Source: Akkermansia muciniphila
GTDB taxonomy: Bacteria; Verrucomicrobiota; Verrucomicrobiia; Verrucomicrobiales; DEV007
DNA length: 51,820 nt
Direction: 5' to 3'
Assembly (NCBI GenBank): GCA_945883495.1
Contig: CAMCXS010000042.1
Span: forward strand, 1-51,820
How positions within the stretch are numbered: position 1 is the stretch's first letter; every line of letters starts with the position of its first letter. Positions 41,071 to 50,339 of this stretch are shown in pieces. The notes below the pieces were generated by a model. The model did no database searches and had not been told where the DNA came from. It was given only the letters and a program-made list of their open reading frames with translations. The position numbers and the translations under genes are program-made.

Positions 41071-42171
41071 TCAGTAAAGTTCCACGGGCGATCGGGCTCC
41101 ATCTTCGACGCTCAGGATGGCGGCTCGTTCCTCGCCCAAAGTCGCGACCCGAAGATCCCAAATCTCCCGGTTGATCGCTTCAAAACGTTCCAAGGACCAA
41201 GCGTCCGGCCGGGCGAGCTTGCGCTTGAGCGCTTCCACGTGACGCAAGGCATCGTCCAAGAGCGGGTGCGGCAACGTCGCCAAAATCGCGTGCGCCTCCT
41301 CCACCATGTCCACCCGATGGCAGATCATCGCGATGTCATTCCCCGCCTCGATGGCGTAGCGAATGGTGTCAGCGAAGGTGACTTCGTTGAGAATCGCGCC
41401 CATATCGAGGTCGTCGGTCATGACGAGTCCTTCGTAGCCCAGTTGGTCGCGCAAAAAGCGGCGGATCACGTTGGGCGAGAGTGAGCCCGGCCAGCGGTGA
41501 TCATCGAAACACGGGTAATAGGCGTGTCCCACCATGATGCTATCCAGATCCGGCAGCATCGAGCGATATGGCAACAGGTCGTGCGCTTCCATTTCCGCCA
41601 TCGTCTTCTCAATCACCGGCAGGGCATGGTGCGGATCGACCCGGGCGGACGCGTATCCGGGGAAGTGCTTGCCACAAGTGAGAATGCCCTCGCGGCGCAA
41701 CGCGGTGTTGAAGACCGTGGCATTGCCGATCACCTCGTCCGGCGTGGTCCCATAGGTGCGGCCGCGTAACGAGTTGTCGATGTCTCCGTTGCACGAGATA
41801 TCGAGCACTGGACAGAGATCCAAATTGAATCCAAAGAGCCGCAAGAGCCGCCCCGTCAGCTCACCATGCTTGCGGATCAGGTGCAGATCGCCTTTCTCCC
41901 GGAGTTGCTGCGCGTTCGGCGGTTCCTGGCCGATCAAGCGGAGCCGGGATACGCGTCCTCCCTCCTGATCAATGGTGATGATGGGTTCGGTCTGGCTCAG
42001 GTCACGCAAATCGTCGATCAGCTTCCGGAGTTGCTCGGGACTCTTGATGTTGCGGCCAAACAGAATGAAGGCGCCGGGCTGCAGCTTCCGGAAACGCGCC
42101 GCCGTATCGGCATCAAGGTCCGGGCCGGGCACACCCGTCATCAACAATTGCCCCAAGCGCTGGCTATCCAT
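41071..42171 (-). CDS. nagZ: beta-N-acetylhexosaminidase (GH3, NagZ type)
   Basis: Cytoplasmic glycoside hydrolase that removes GlcNAc from muropeptides in cell-wall recycling. 366 residues. Seen: PGAFILFGRNIKSPEQ, IITIDQEGGRVSRL, KHFPG (168-172) and GLVMTDDLDMGAI with the nucleophile Asp at 253 or 254. The NagZ loop after KHFPG normally begins HGD and ends DSH; here it is YASARVDPHH, so D179 and H181 may be the Asp-His acid/base dyad. It lies in a minus-strand run behind the PQQ-propeller and membrane genes. Confidence 0.92.
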   Translation of the reverse strand: MDSQRLGQLLMTGVPGPDLDADTAARFRKLQPGAFILFGRNIKSPEQLRKLIDDLRDLSQTEPIITIDQEGGRVSRLRLIGQEPPNAQQLREKGDLHLIRKHGELTGRLLRLFGFNLDLCPVLDISCNGDIDNSLRGRTYGTTPDEVIGNATVFNTALRREGILTCGKHFPGYASARVDPHHALPVIEKTMAEMEAHDLLPYRSMLPDLDSIMVGHAYYPCFDDHRWPGSLSPNVIRRFLRDQLGYEGLVMTDDLDMGAILNEVTFADTIRYAIEAGNDIAMICHRVDMVEEAHAILATLPHPLLDDALRHVEALKRKLARPDAWSLERFEAINREIWDLRVATLGEERAAILSVEDGARSPVELY

Positions 42172-42227
42172 GTCGCGAAACCATCACTTACGCGACGTCG
42201 CCAGGGAAGACAAAACCTTTTTGGCGT

Positions 42228-42662
42228 TCAGGTCCGCGCCGGGGTCAAGGCCTCCACCGCCGCCATCAATAGCGCCGCCACAAGCAAGGCCGCCAACAGG
42301 ATCAAATAGGCCGTCGCCGCCGCCCCCTGCACGCCCGGAGGCAGCAGTCCGTCCCCGGGGAACGAGAGCTCGTCGTCCCTCAGACGTTGCAAAAAGCTCA
42401 CCAACCACGGCATCGGCACCAGGAGCAACGCCCAGCGGAACCGCTCCGGCACGCGGTGGCCAAAGTACAACCCGAGCAGGTGAATCAGCCCAAACGACCA
42501 AAATCCGGCCGCCAACGCCGCATCGATCCCAGTCATCGGCCACGCAGCCTGAAGACCCAGCATCACGGCTAGCCAAAACAGGGTCGCATACCAGCAAAAC
42601 AGCGACAACGGCAGCGCGGCTACCTGGAAAATCATCCAGCAGCGCCAGGTGACCGAAGTCAT
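42228..42662 (-). CDS. polytopic membrane protein of unknown function
   Basis: Protein of 144 residues with four hydrophobic segments (WMIFQVAALPLSLFCWYATL, FWLAVMLGLQAAW, FWSFGLIHLLGLYFG, and a final ATAYLILLAALLVAALLMAA). No family recognised. The ATG overlaps the stop of the PQQ-propeller gene by four bases, so the two are translationally coupled; it may anchor or serve that exported protein. Confidence 0.6.
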   Translation of the reverse strand: MTSVTWRCWMIFQVAALPLSLFCWYATLFWLAVMLGLQAAWPMTGIDAALAAGFWSFGLIHLLGLYFGHRVPERFRWALLLVPMPWLVSFLQRLRDDELSFPGDGLLPPGVQGAAATAYLILLAALLVAALLMAAVEALTPART

Positions 42663-44065
42663 TGGCCGCCTCCTGCTGCTCGCAGATCGTAGCACAAGAG
42701 CCTCGGCGGCGTCCCGGTAATCAAATCTTTCTGATTCTGGGCCACATAGAGCAATCCACGACTCAACGCCGGCAATGTCCAGCTCTGGGTAGCGGCAAAT
42801 AGATCCGCTTGGCACACGATCTTCCCACCAGCCGGACTCAAATCGAGCACCGCCAATGTCCCCATCTCACCAAGCGCGTAAAACCGCCCTTCCGCCCGGA
42901 GCAACGCGCCCCGGAAGAATCCCCAACCGAAGGTCCGCCCACCCAGCTCTTTCTTCCAAAAGAATTCTTCCCGCCACTTCCGTTCCCCCGTGGCGGCGTC
43001 CCAGCAATCCAAACCGGCATCGGGCTCGTTGCGGCCGGTGAATGCGTAGATGTGCCCGTCCACGAGCAAGGGCGTCGTGAAGTGCAACTTCAGCTCCGGC
43101 GCCTTCCACAGCGGTTTCGCCTTCTCATCCGCACCATATTCCAACAGCACGCCCCCTTCCGTGTAGGTCTCGGACAGCATTACCCGATTCCCCGGCAGCA
43201 CCAACGGCGTCGCCGCGTTCACGGACTCATACTTGGTCGAACGCCACGGAAACGCATCCTCCAAGGACCCCGTCTCGGGATCGATCCGCAGTAACCCGCC
43301 CACCGGAGGATTGCTATCCCCACCGGCGAACACCAGCAAACTCGGCTTCCCATGCAAACGGGTGACGAACGGCGACGCATAGCTCGCTGGCCACTCCTGT
43401 TTCGTCTCCCAAATCGTGACCCCAGACCCGGCGTCGAACGCCGCCACCGCCACGCCCGCCGGTCCACCGAGCGGCACAATCACTTTCCCTTCGTAGACCA
43501 ACGGCGTCGGCCCATGCCCGAAGAAAAACGGCCCGGGCTGATAATCCTTCCCCAGGTCCCGCATCCACACCATCTTGCCGGTCGCAAGCTCCAAGCAGTG
43601 CAGCAGGCTATTTGCTGACAGCGTGTAGACTTTTCCTCCGGCGATGACCGGGCTGGCCCGCGGTCCCGTTCCGTAACCATACCGGTCCCGGTATTTGCAC
43701 GGATAGGTGAACTGCCACTGCAACTCCCCCGTCTCCGGATGCCGGCACTCAACTCGGTCGATGTCCTCGACGTTGTCAAAGGTCACCAAGCGATCTCCGG
43801 TGATCGATGGACAGGCGTAACTCTCCCCTTTTTCCAGCTCCCAAACCAGCGGCGGGCCTTCGGGACCGAACGTCGCGAGCAAACCGGTTTCCGGAGACGT
43901 GGCATCGTCCGCCGGCCCCAGAAAGCGCGGCCAATCCGAAGTCACCGCGCCCTGGGAGAGCGGCTTGGGCGCCTGGTGAAACGTCACCTTCCCCGGCTCC
44001 GCCCAAGCGGAAAACGCCGCGCCTCCGATCCACAATATGCCCGCGGTAACCGCCGCTCGATTCAT
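42659..44065 (-). CDS. exported PQQ-like beta-propeller protein
   Basis: Periplasmic protein of 468 residues. A signal peptide (AAVTAGILWIGGAAFSAWA) is followed by repeated WD-like propeller blades of the PQQ_2 type: DWPRFLGPADDATSPETGLL, ASPVIAGGKVYTLSANSLLH, LELATGKMVWMRDLG, CWDAATGERKWREEF, EGRFYALGEMGTLAVLDLS. Such proteins are common in planctomycetes and verrucomicrobia as outer-wall or scaffold proteins; most bind no PQQ. Start is the ATG three codons after an upstream GTG. Confidence 0.85.
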   Translation of the reverse strand: MNRAAVTAGILWIGGAAFSAWAEPGKVTFHQAPKPLSQGAVTSDWPRFLGPADDATSPETGLLATFGPEGPPLVWELEKGESYACPSITGDRLVTFDNVEDIDRVECRHPETGELQWQFTYPCKYRDRYGYGTGPRASPVIAGGKVYTLSANSLLHCLELATGKMVWMRDLGKDYQPGPFFFGHGPTPLVYEGKVIVPLGGPAGVAVAAFDAGSGVTIWETKQEWPASYASPFVTRLHGKPSLLVFAGGDSNPPVGGLLRIDPETGSLEDAFPWRSTKYESVNAATPLVLPGNRVMLSETYTEGGVLLEYGADEKAKPLWKAPELKLHFTTPLLVDGHIYAFTGRNEPDAGLDCWDAATGERKWREEFFWKKELGGRTFGWGFFRGALLRAEGRFYALGEMGTLAVLDLSPAGGKIVCQADLFAATQSWTLPALSRGLLYVAQNQKDLITGTPPRLLCYDLRAAGGGQ

Positions 44066-44267
44066 GGCGCGCACCGTATCAGGGCACGATCAGAATGGAA
44101 ATCTGAGATTTGCACTTTGGCGCCCGGCCGCCGAGGAACGCCCTCGGTGCCCCCCCCCAAACGGAATTCATGCAGGGACCAGAGAAATGCATCGGAACGG
44201 GTGGTGGTGGCCCAACCGCCCCCCTCCTCCAACCACCATCCCTTCGTGATCTGTGGTTGAGTTGATC

Positions 44268-47075
44268 TCAGTCCAAATAGATCAACTCGTTCGCGTTCAA
44301 GAGCGCCCGGCAGAAAGCCCGCGTCCCATGCTCCGCGATCAGCCGCCCCCCTACTTCCCGCTCGTTGTCGGAAGCTTCTCGTTGGAATGCCAGCCGGTAG
44401 GCGCTGCCCACCGGGTCCGGGGTCTCCAGACGCGCCGCGAGAGCCGTCGCCATATCCGTCGTGAAGGAGTGATTCATCATCGTCAGCGCCTGCAAAGGCG
44501 TCGTCGTATTGGCTCGTTTCGGGGCGGCGAAGGCGATGTCGGGAAGATCGAAATCATTGAGGATATCGACGACGCTGGCGCGGGCGTTTTGATGATAGAC
44601 CGCGCGGCGATAGGTCTCGGGGCCATGGACATCGAGCGGGAAATACGTGCTCACGTTGTTCTGGGTGAACTTATATAAGCGAAAGCCACGGCCGCCCATC
44701 GGCTCCAAGGTCAGCTTTCCGCCCACGGTCAACAGCGTGTCGCGAATCTCTTCCGCGCTAAGGCGACGCGGCGGAAAGCGCCAGAGGAGTCTCGCGTCTT
44801 TGTCGAGCTTGGCGCCGTCCTCGCGGTAGGCCGCGCTTTGCAGATAGGTGCGCGACAGCAGAATCTCACGGTGCAGAGCCTTCAATTTCCAACCGTTCGC
44901 GATCAATCGTCCCGCCAGGAAATCGAGCAACTCGGGATGGGTCGGTTTGCCGCCGAGAAATCCGAAGTCGCTCGGGGTATCCACGATGCCAGTGCCGAAG
45001 TGATATTGCCAGACGCGATTGACCAGGACCCGCGCCGTAAGCGGATTGTCGCTTGAGGCGATCCACCGCGCCAAGGCAAGGCGGCGTTCTCCTTCCGGCG
45101 CCTGCGCAGGGAGTGTATACGGTTGGGTCACTTGATCCAACACGCTGAGGCTCGCAGGGATCACCGCGTCCTGCGGTTTCATGGGATCGCCGCCCTTGTG
45201 GACATAGGTCGGTTCCTTCGGTTGCGCGTAGTTGCCAGCCCAGACCATTGGCAAGGCTGGGACCTGATTCAGCTGGCTTTGCAGCGCCGCGATTCGCTTG
45301 TCCACCTCGGCGAGCTTGGCCGATTCTTCATTTTCCGTCACCGCGCGGCGCACCCGCTGAATCCCATGAGCCGGTGACCATGGTTCGCGATCCTCGCCGC
45401 TGGCCACCGTCTTCCACGTCTTGCCATCGCTAGATACTTGGATCTCGTACTCACATGGTGTGGCGCCTTGAGATTTGTCCTGAACATCTTTGCCCTTCGC
45501 ATTGCGGAAGACGATCCGGTCGATGGCTTCCTCCTGGGCGAAGGTGATCGTCAGGATGGCCGGAGAGCCGATGAACCATTGTTCGCCGGGCTGGCCGTCG
45601 ATGCAAAACTGCGGGCCGTAGGCATCGGGAAAATCCTCGGCGACAGCTCCTTTGGCTCCGTCCGCCTTGGCACCATTGGCAGCCAGAGCGACGTTGCGCC
45701 CTCCGCTCCAGGCTTCGAACTCCGTGAGCCGGCCGCCCCCGCGCAAGTCCGTGGTCGCTTGAATCACAAAGCGGACCTGCTTCGCCCTCACCGTTTGAAA
45801 GCGGTCTTCGGTGCCCTGCGGATCGATTTTGGGCCGCGGAAAGGTGCGCTCCGCGAGGGCTTCCTTCGCCCTGGCTTCGATCGTGCCATTCAGGGCATCG
45901 CGTTCCGCAGTCAGCTTCGCGATCTGCTCCCGAAGTGGCCTGGTGGCGGCCTCGTGCGCGTGCCGTTGCTCCTTGGAAGCTACCACCCGGCGACCGTGGG
46001 TGACGCCTTCAAACACCGCGCGGATCCGGTAGTAATCTTCCGTCGGAATCGGATCGAACTTGTGATGATGGCAACGCGCACAGTTGATCGTTAACCCAAG
46101 AAAGGCGCCCGACGTCGCCGTAATCATATCGTCCAAGGTGGCGGCGCGGATATTCTTCTGCGCGACCACGTCTTGGTTTCCCACATCATCATAAGGGCCG
46201 GCGACAAGAAACGCGCTGCCCACCTCTGTTTCGGGCCGGTCTTTGCCAATCACATCACCGGCGAGGTGCTCAATGATGAACTGATCAAACGGCTTATCCT
46301 CATTGAAGGAGCGGATCACATAGTCGCGAAACGGCCAGAGATCATCGATGATAAAGTTCCGTTCGAACCCGTTGCTTTCCCCGAACCGGACCACATCCAG
46401 CCAATGCCGGCCCCAACGTTCCCCGTATCGTGGCGAGGCCAGCAAGCGATCCACGAGGGCCTCAATCGCCGCGTTCCGGTCGGCCTGGCACGCCGCCACA
46501 AAGGCTTCGACCTCCGTCAGCGAGGGCGGCAAGCCAGTGAGGTCATAGGTGATCCGGCGCATCAAGGCGCGCGGATCAGCGGGGGGATTCAGGGCGAGCT
46601 TTTGTTCCGCCAGCTTCGCCTCGACGAATCCGTCGATTGTTCCATGCGCAAAGTCCTGATTCAGAGGCTGCAACGACCACCACGATTTGTCCGCTCGCTT
46701 GGCTTCGATCACTGCGCCATCGCGCGGATCGGGCGCTCCCATCTTGACCCAGGTCACCAAGTCCGCGATGACCGCGTCGGGCAGCTTTGGCTTCTTGGGA
46801 GGCATTTCCAGGTCCGGCTCGGAGTGGCGGATCGTCCGGATCAAGAGACTGTTCTCGGGATCTCCCGGAAGGATCGCGGGTTCGCCGTGATCTCCACCCT
46901 TTTCCCAACCAGCCTTGGAATCGAGATAAAGATTGCCCTTCAGCTTCTTGGCGCTGGCGCTGTGGCACGCATAGCAATGCTCAACAAGAACAGGACGGAT
47001 CTTCTGCTCAAAGAACGCAATGCCCGCCGGATCGGCCGAGGCGGTGGCCGTGAGGAAAACGAGGAGCTGGATCAT
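44268..47075 (-). CDS. PSCyt1-DUF1549-discoidin-DUF1553 protein
   Basis: Large exported protein of 935 residues. A short signal peptide is followed by a cytochrome-c-like PSCyt1 domain with the heme motif HCYACH (C34, C37, H38). DUF1549 (about 130-340: TYDLTGLPPSLTEVEAFVAA, SPRYGERWGRHWLDVVRFGE) follows. An F5/8-type discoidin module (about 430-580: FVIQATTDLRGGGRLTEFEA, CEYEIQVSSDGKTWKTV) is inserted, and DUF1553 (about 660-930: RVWQYHFGTGIVDTPSDFGF, ALTMMNHSF) ends it. It pairs with the DUF1501 gene, whose stop overlaps its start by one base. The paired families are proposed to act in polysaccharide breakdown. Confidence 0.88.
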   Translation of the reverse strand: MIQLLVFLTATASADPAGIAFFEQKIRPVLVEHCYACHSASAKKLKGNLYLDSKAGWEKGGDHGEPAILPGDPENSLLIRTIRHSEPDLEMPPKKPKLPDAVIADLVTWVKMGAPDPRDGAVIEAKRADKSWWSLQPLNQDFAHGTIDGFVEAKLAEQKLALNPPADPRALMRRITYDLTGLPPSLTEVEAFVAACQADRNAAIEALVDRLLASPRYGERWGRHWLDVVRFGESNGFERNFIIDDLWPFRDYVIRSFNEDKPFDQFIIEHLAGDVIGKDRPETEVGSAFLVAGPYDDVGNQDVVAQKNIRAATLDDMITATSGAFLGLTINCARCHHHKFDPIPTEDYYRIRAVFEGVTHGRRVVASKEQRHAHEAATRPLREQIAKLTAERDALNGTIEARAKEALAERTFPRPKIDPQGTEDRFQTVRAKQVRFVIQATTDLRGGGRLTEFEAWSGGRNVALAANGAKADGAKGAVAEDFPDAYGPQFCIDGQPGEQWFIGSPAILTITFAQEEAIDRIVFRNAKGKDVQDKSQGATPCEYEIQVSSDGKTWKTVASGEDREPWSPAHGIQRVRRAVTENEESAKLAEVDKRIAALQSQLNQVPALPMVWAGNYAQPKEPTYVHKGGDPMKPQDAVIPASLSVLDQVTQPYTLPAQAPEGERRLALARWIASSDNPLTARVLVNRVWQYHFGTGIVDTPSDFGFLGGKPTHPELLDFLAGRLIANGWKLKALHREILLSRTYLQSAAYREDGAKLDKDARLLWRFPPRRLSAEEIRDTLLTVGGKLTLEPMGGRGFRLYKFTQNNVSTYFPLDVHGPETYRRAVYHQNARASVVDILNDFDLPDIAFAAPKRANTTTPLQALTMMNHSFTTDMATALAARLETPDPVGSAYRLAFQREASDNEREVGGRLIAEHGTRAFCRALLNANELIYLD

Positions 47076-48493
47076 CAGGCCAGGATACTTTGCAGAACGT
47101 GCCCATGGACATCGGTGAGCCGTCGGTTGGCGCCGTTGTGATAGTAGGTCAGCTTCTCGTGATCCAACCCGAGCAGATGCAATACGGTGGCATGAAAATC
47201 ATAGACCGTGGCGATATCCACCGCGGACCGCCTCCCGAAGTCATCGGTGGCTCCATGACTGACGCCGCCTTTGACCCCAGCTCCCATCATCCACGTCGTG
47301 AAGGCATCCGGATTGTGATCCCGCCCCGAAGTGCCGTCTTGATGCGTCGGCATCCGGCCAAACTCAGTGCACCAGATCACGAGCACATCATTTAACATAC
47401 CGCGTTGCTTGAGATCGGTGAGTAACGCGGCCGTCGGTTGATCGAAGATCGGGCAATGCCGTTCATAATCCGCTTTGAGCGTCTTGTGCGCGTCCCAATT
47501 CAACAATCCATCCACCGCGCTGGCGCGCGAAGCACAATACAAACTGACGAAGCGCACGCCCTGTTCCAGGAGTCGCCGAGCCAGGAGACAATTCCGCGCA
47601 TAGGCCGCCTTGAGTTTGTTGGCATCGTTCGTGCCGTAGAACTCGTGGATCGTTCCGGGTTCTCTGGATAGATCGCTCACCTCTGGAGCGGTCATTTGCA
47701 TGCGCGCGGCCAGTTCATAGGCCGCCATCCGGGCCCGCAACTCGTCGTTTCCGGGGTGCCGACGGGCGTGTTCCTCGTCGATGAAGTTGAGGAAATCGCG
47801 GGTCGCCAACTCCTCGCGTTCGCTGATGCCGCTGGGCCGGCTCAAATTCCGGAGCTGTTGCTGGGCGGACATCGTGATGCCTTGAAAGCGGGCCGGGAGA
47901 AAGCCGTTACTCCAGTTCGCCTTGCCGTTGGGCGGCTCGCCTCGGAGATCCTGAACGGCCACGTAAGTGGGCAGGTTTTCGTTGAGCGTGCCCAAGCCGT
48001 AGCTGATCCACGATCCCGCACTGGGAAAGCCATCGCGGGTAAAGCACGAGTTCATGTTCACACACCCGGGCCCATGCGTGTTCGTGCGCGAGGTCATCGA
48101 GTGGACGAAGGCGATGTCATCGACATGTCCGGCCATGTGGGGCAGCATCGTGGAAATCATCTTGCCGCTCTTCCCGGCCGGGGCGAACGGCCAGGGCGAC
48201 TTCATCAGGTTTCCGTTCTTCCCCTGGAACGTGACCTCGGTTTGTCCCCCTGGGAGCGGAGTGCCGTGGTATTTCTCCAGCAGTGGCTTGTGGTCCCAGA
48301 GATCGACATGGGAAGCCGCACCCGGACAGAAGATCTGCAGCACCTGCTTCGCCTTGGGAGCAAAATGAGGTTCCCGGGCGGGAGCGGCCGTGAGTTCACC
48401 GGCCAGAAGGCGCGACAGGGCGACTCCGGTCATGCCAGTGTTCATGCGAGCGAGGAACTCGCGCCGGGCCAGATCGATGGGGTTTGCGGTCAT
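47075..48493 (-). CDS. DUF1501 exported protein (sulfatase-fold)
   Basis: Protein of 472 residues with a Tat-like start (ARREFLARMNTGMTGVALSR). The body shows DUF1501 landmarks: VLQIFCPGAASHVDLWDHKP, HSMTSRTNTHGPGCVNMNSC, NDVLVIWCTEFGRMPTHQDG and GRDHNPDAFTTWMMGAGVKG, ending HLLGLDHEKLTYYHNGANRR. The fold is alkaline-phosphatase/sulfatase-like with metal-ligand His/Asp residues. It is upstream of, and coupled to, the PSCyt1/DUF1553 gene. Confidence 0.9.
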   Translation of the reverse strand: MTANPIDLARREFLARMNTGMTGVALSRLLAGELTAAPAREPHFAPKAKQVLQIFCPGAASHVDLWDHKPLLEKYHGTPLPGGQTEVTFQGKNGNLMKSPWPFAPAGKSGKMISTMLPHMAGHVDDIAFVHSMTSRTNTHGPGCVNMNSCFTRDGFPSAGSWISYGLGTLNENLPTYVAVQDLRGEPPNGKANWSNGFLPARFQGITMSAQQQLRNLSRPSGISEREELATRDFLNFIDEEHARRHPGNDELRARMAAYELAARMQMTAPEVSDLSREPGTIHEFYGTNDANKLKAAYARNCLLARRLLEQGVRFVSLYCASRASAVDGLLNWDAHKTLKADYERHCPIFDQPTAALLTDLKQRGMLNDVLVIWCTEFGRMPTHQDGTSGRDHNPDAFTTWMMGAGVKGGVSHGATDDFGRRSAVDIATVYDFHATVLHLLGLDHEKLTYYHNGANRRLTDVHGHVLQSILA

Positions 48494-48568
48494 CGGCTTT
48501 TCTTACACGGCGGGCCGGGGCGGTTTGCTTTCAAGGGATGTGGGAAACCGTGCCCACATCCCTCTTCC

Positions 48569-48641
48569 CGTAGGCCGGACATTCTTGTCTGGCCAATGCT
48601 ATTTCCTACGTTCATGGCCAGACAGGAATGTCCGGCCTACG
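48569..48641. repeat. long palindromic element (27-base arms)
   Basis: Two arms of 27 bases (48569-48595 and 48615-48641) are exact inverted copies except for one T/C change, with a 19-base loop. Each arm reads CGTAGGCCGGACATTC-Y-TGTCTGGCCA. It lies in the 176-base gap between the TIM-isomerase gene and the DUF1501 gene, both minus strand. It looks like a REP- or MITE-like mobile palindrome and could fold as a strong RNA hairpin between the two genes. Confidence 0.85.
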
Positions 48642-48669
48642 ATTGAACCAAAACCCTTAACCGGCGCTC

Positions 48670-49524
48670 TCACCCAAGATCCAACACCCGATCCATCCGG
48701 CGCGCGACATCTGTCAGATACTCCCAATCGCCGCCCCGCATCTCCGCCGCCGCCCACCCCTGAAAATTGATCTTCGCCAACTCCGCGCGAACCGCGGGCC
48801 AGTTGATGCTCCCCTCCCCCAGCGGAACGTCGAACCCTTTTCCCATGCCTTCGGACATGGCTTTCTTGAGGTCGTATTCCTTGATGTCGAGCTTCTGGGA
48901 ACGCGTTCCAAGAACCTGCGCCCAGTGTTCCGGGATGCCCCAACGCACCATGTTCCCGATGTCGAAATGCACCTGCACCCAGGGACTGCCGATTTCATCA
49001 ATATAGCGGGCCATGTCCATGGGACTGATGAGGAACGTGGCCCAGACGTTCTCGACGAGCAGTTTGACTCCAAGTTCCTGCGCCAATGGGATCGCGGCGC
49101 GGAGTTGCTCTTGGCTGGTTTTCCAGCTTTCCAGGATCGGCTTGTCCTGAGGATAGCGAGCCACCACCAAAGTGGAGTCACCGCCAAGCTGTTTGGTGAG
49201 CCGTATACCTTTTTCCAGATCCTCGGGGTTGGTACTGGCGGTGACCGTGCCGTCGATAAGCAGTCCGCTCGCCTGCGACGCCGCCAGCCATTCCGCCGGA
49301 TCCTTCACATCGCCCAGATTCGGCTCCACGCCTTCGAACCCGCACTCGCGCAGCTTTTTGAAGGCGTCCACCAGCGGCACCGGCGTGGCGGGTTTTACCA
49401 TGTTCCACTTCAGGGACTTGCGGATTTTGCCCGTAAATTGACCGGCCTCGGCTCCGGCCAGCGGGGCGAGCAGGGCGGCGGCAGACGAGGCGAGGATTTG
49501 GCGGCGGGTGGGGTTCAGGTTCAT
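48670..49524 (-). CDS. Tat-exported sugar phosphate isomerase/epimerase-like TIM barrel
   Basis: Protein of 284 residues with a twin-arginine signal (TRRQILASSAAALLAPLAGA). The AP_endonuc_2 barrel follows: ECGFEGVEPNLG, LGVKLLVENVWATFLISPMD, VQVHFDIGNMVRWG, SQKLDIKEYDLKKAM, GEGSINWPAVRAELAKINFQ and GWAAAEMRGG, with metal-ligand Glu, Asp and His at the strand ends. Likely a keto-sugar isomerase or epimerase in the periplasm. It overlaps the creatininase gene by four bases and is probably in the same unit. Confidence 0.87.
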   Translation of the reverse strand: MNLNPTRRQILASSAAALLAPLAGAEAGQFTGKIRKSLKWNMVKPATPVPLVDAFKKLRECGFEGVEPNLGDVKDPAEWLAASQASGLLIDGTVTASTNPEDLEKGIRLTKQLGGDSTLVVARYPQDKPILESWKTSQEQLRAAIPLAQELGVKLLVENVWATFLISPMDMARYIDEIGSPWVQVHFDIGNMVRWGIPEHWAQVLGTRSQKLDIKEYDLKKAMSEGMGKGFDVPLGEGSINWPAVRAELAKINFQGWAAAEMRGGDWEYLTDVARRMDRVLDLG

Positions 49525-50339
49525 GATGGGATCTTCCCGGAATTCGAGCGCGGGCGGACCGGCAGTTGCGCGAAGGTGCGTTCAATGTCCCCCAGCAAAT
49601 CGATCACGGTGCGAACGCCGCGCTCTAGGTAAGCTTCCCCTTCTTCCGCCGTGGCGGTGGTGGCATCGCCCCACGTTCCGGACTTGGTGATCTCATAGAC
49701 GCTGCCCGGATTGGCGAAGAAAAAGGCGGTATGCACCGCGGGCGATTTCGTGACGGTTTCTGGAAACGGCGGATGTTCGATATTGAGCTTGGAGAGATCG
49801 ACCCAATCCGGATTGATCGCCAGAATCATGGAAACTTCTCCGTGTCCCGCGTGCATCCCAAACGCGCGCATTTCCTCCGGCGTGAGGGCGTCGTAGTGAT
49901 TGACCGGAAAGGCCCGGGCGTCATCGGGCATTTCATGCGACGCCTGGGCGCAGCCATAGGCGATCGCCAAGGTGTTATCATAATGGCCGTTGAGGAAGAT
50001 AATCCGCTTGAATCCGCTCTTGGCGAACGACACACAGAGGTCGCGAATCACCGCCATGAAGGTCTCGATGCGCAGACTGAATTCTCCAGTGAATCCGCGA
50101 TGTGGATAAGAAAGCGCATAGGGCAAGGAGGGCGCCACCAGCGCGTTGCCCTGGCGCAGGCAAATCCGCCTTGCGATCTCCCGCGGAATGAACACATCCG
50201 TGCCCAACGGCGAATGCGGCCCATGCTGCTCGGTGGCGCCGACCGGAATGATGACGGTGTGATGGTTCGCCAGGAAGGCTTCCAATTCCGGATTCGTCAG
50301 CTCGTCGAGAAAAACAGTGGGTGGTTTCATCCGCGCCAT
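49521..50339 (-). CDS. creatininase-family amidohydrolase
   Basis: Metal hydrolase of 272 residues. GATEQHGPHSPLGTD (34-48, ligands E37, H39, D48), FLNGHYDN and HAGHGEVSM give the binuclear site of creatininase and the related MftE proteins. No mycofactocin genes are seen. The substrate is unknown; the neighbour is a sugar-isomerase-like gene, so amidohydrolysis of a modified sugar or peptide is possible. It starts directly behind the DUF4058 stop. Confidence 0.88.
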   Translation of the reverse strand: MARMKPPTVFLDELTNPELEAFLANHHTVIIPVGATEQHGPHSPLGTDVFIPREIARRICLRQGNALVAPSLPYALSYPHRGFTGEFSLRIETFMAVIRDLCVSFAKSGFKRIIFLNGHYDNTLAIAYGCAQASHEMPDDARAFPVNHYDALTPEEMRAFGMHAGHGEVSMILAINPDWVDLSKLNIEHPPFPETVTKSPAVHTAFFFANPGSVYEITKSGTWGDATTATAEEGEAYLERGVRTVIDLLGDIERTFAQLPVRPRSNSGKIPS

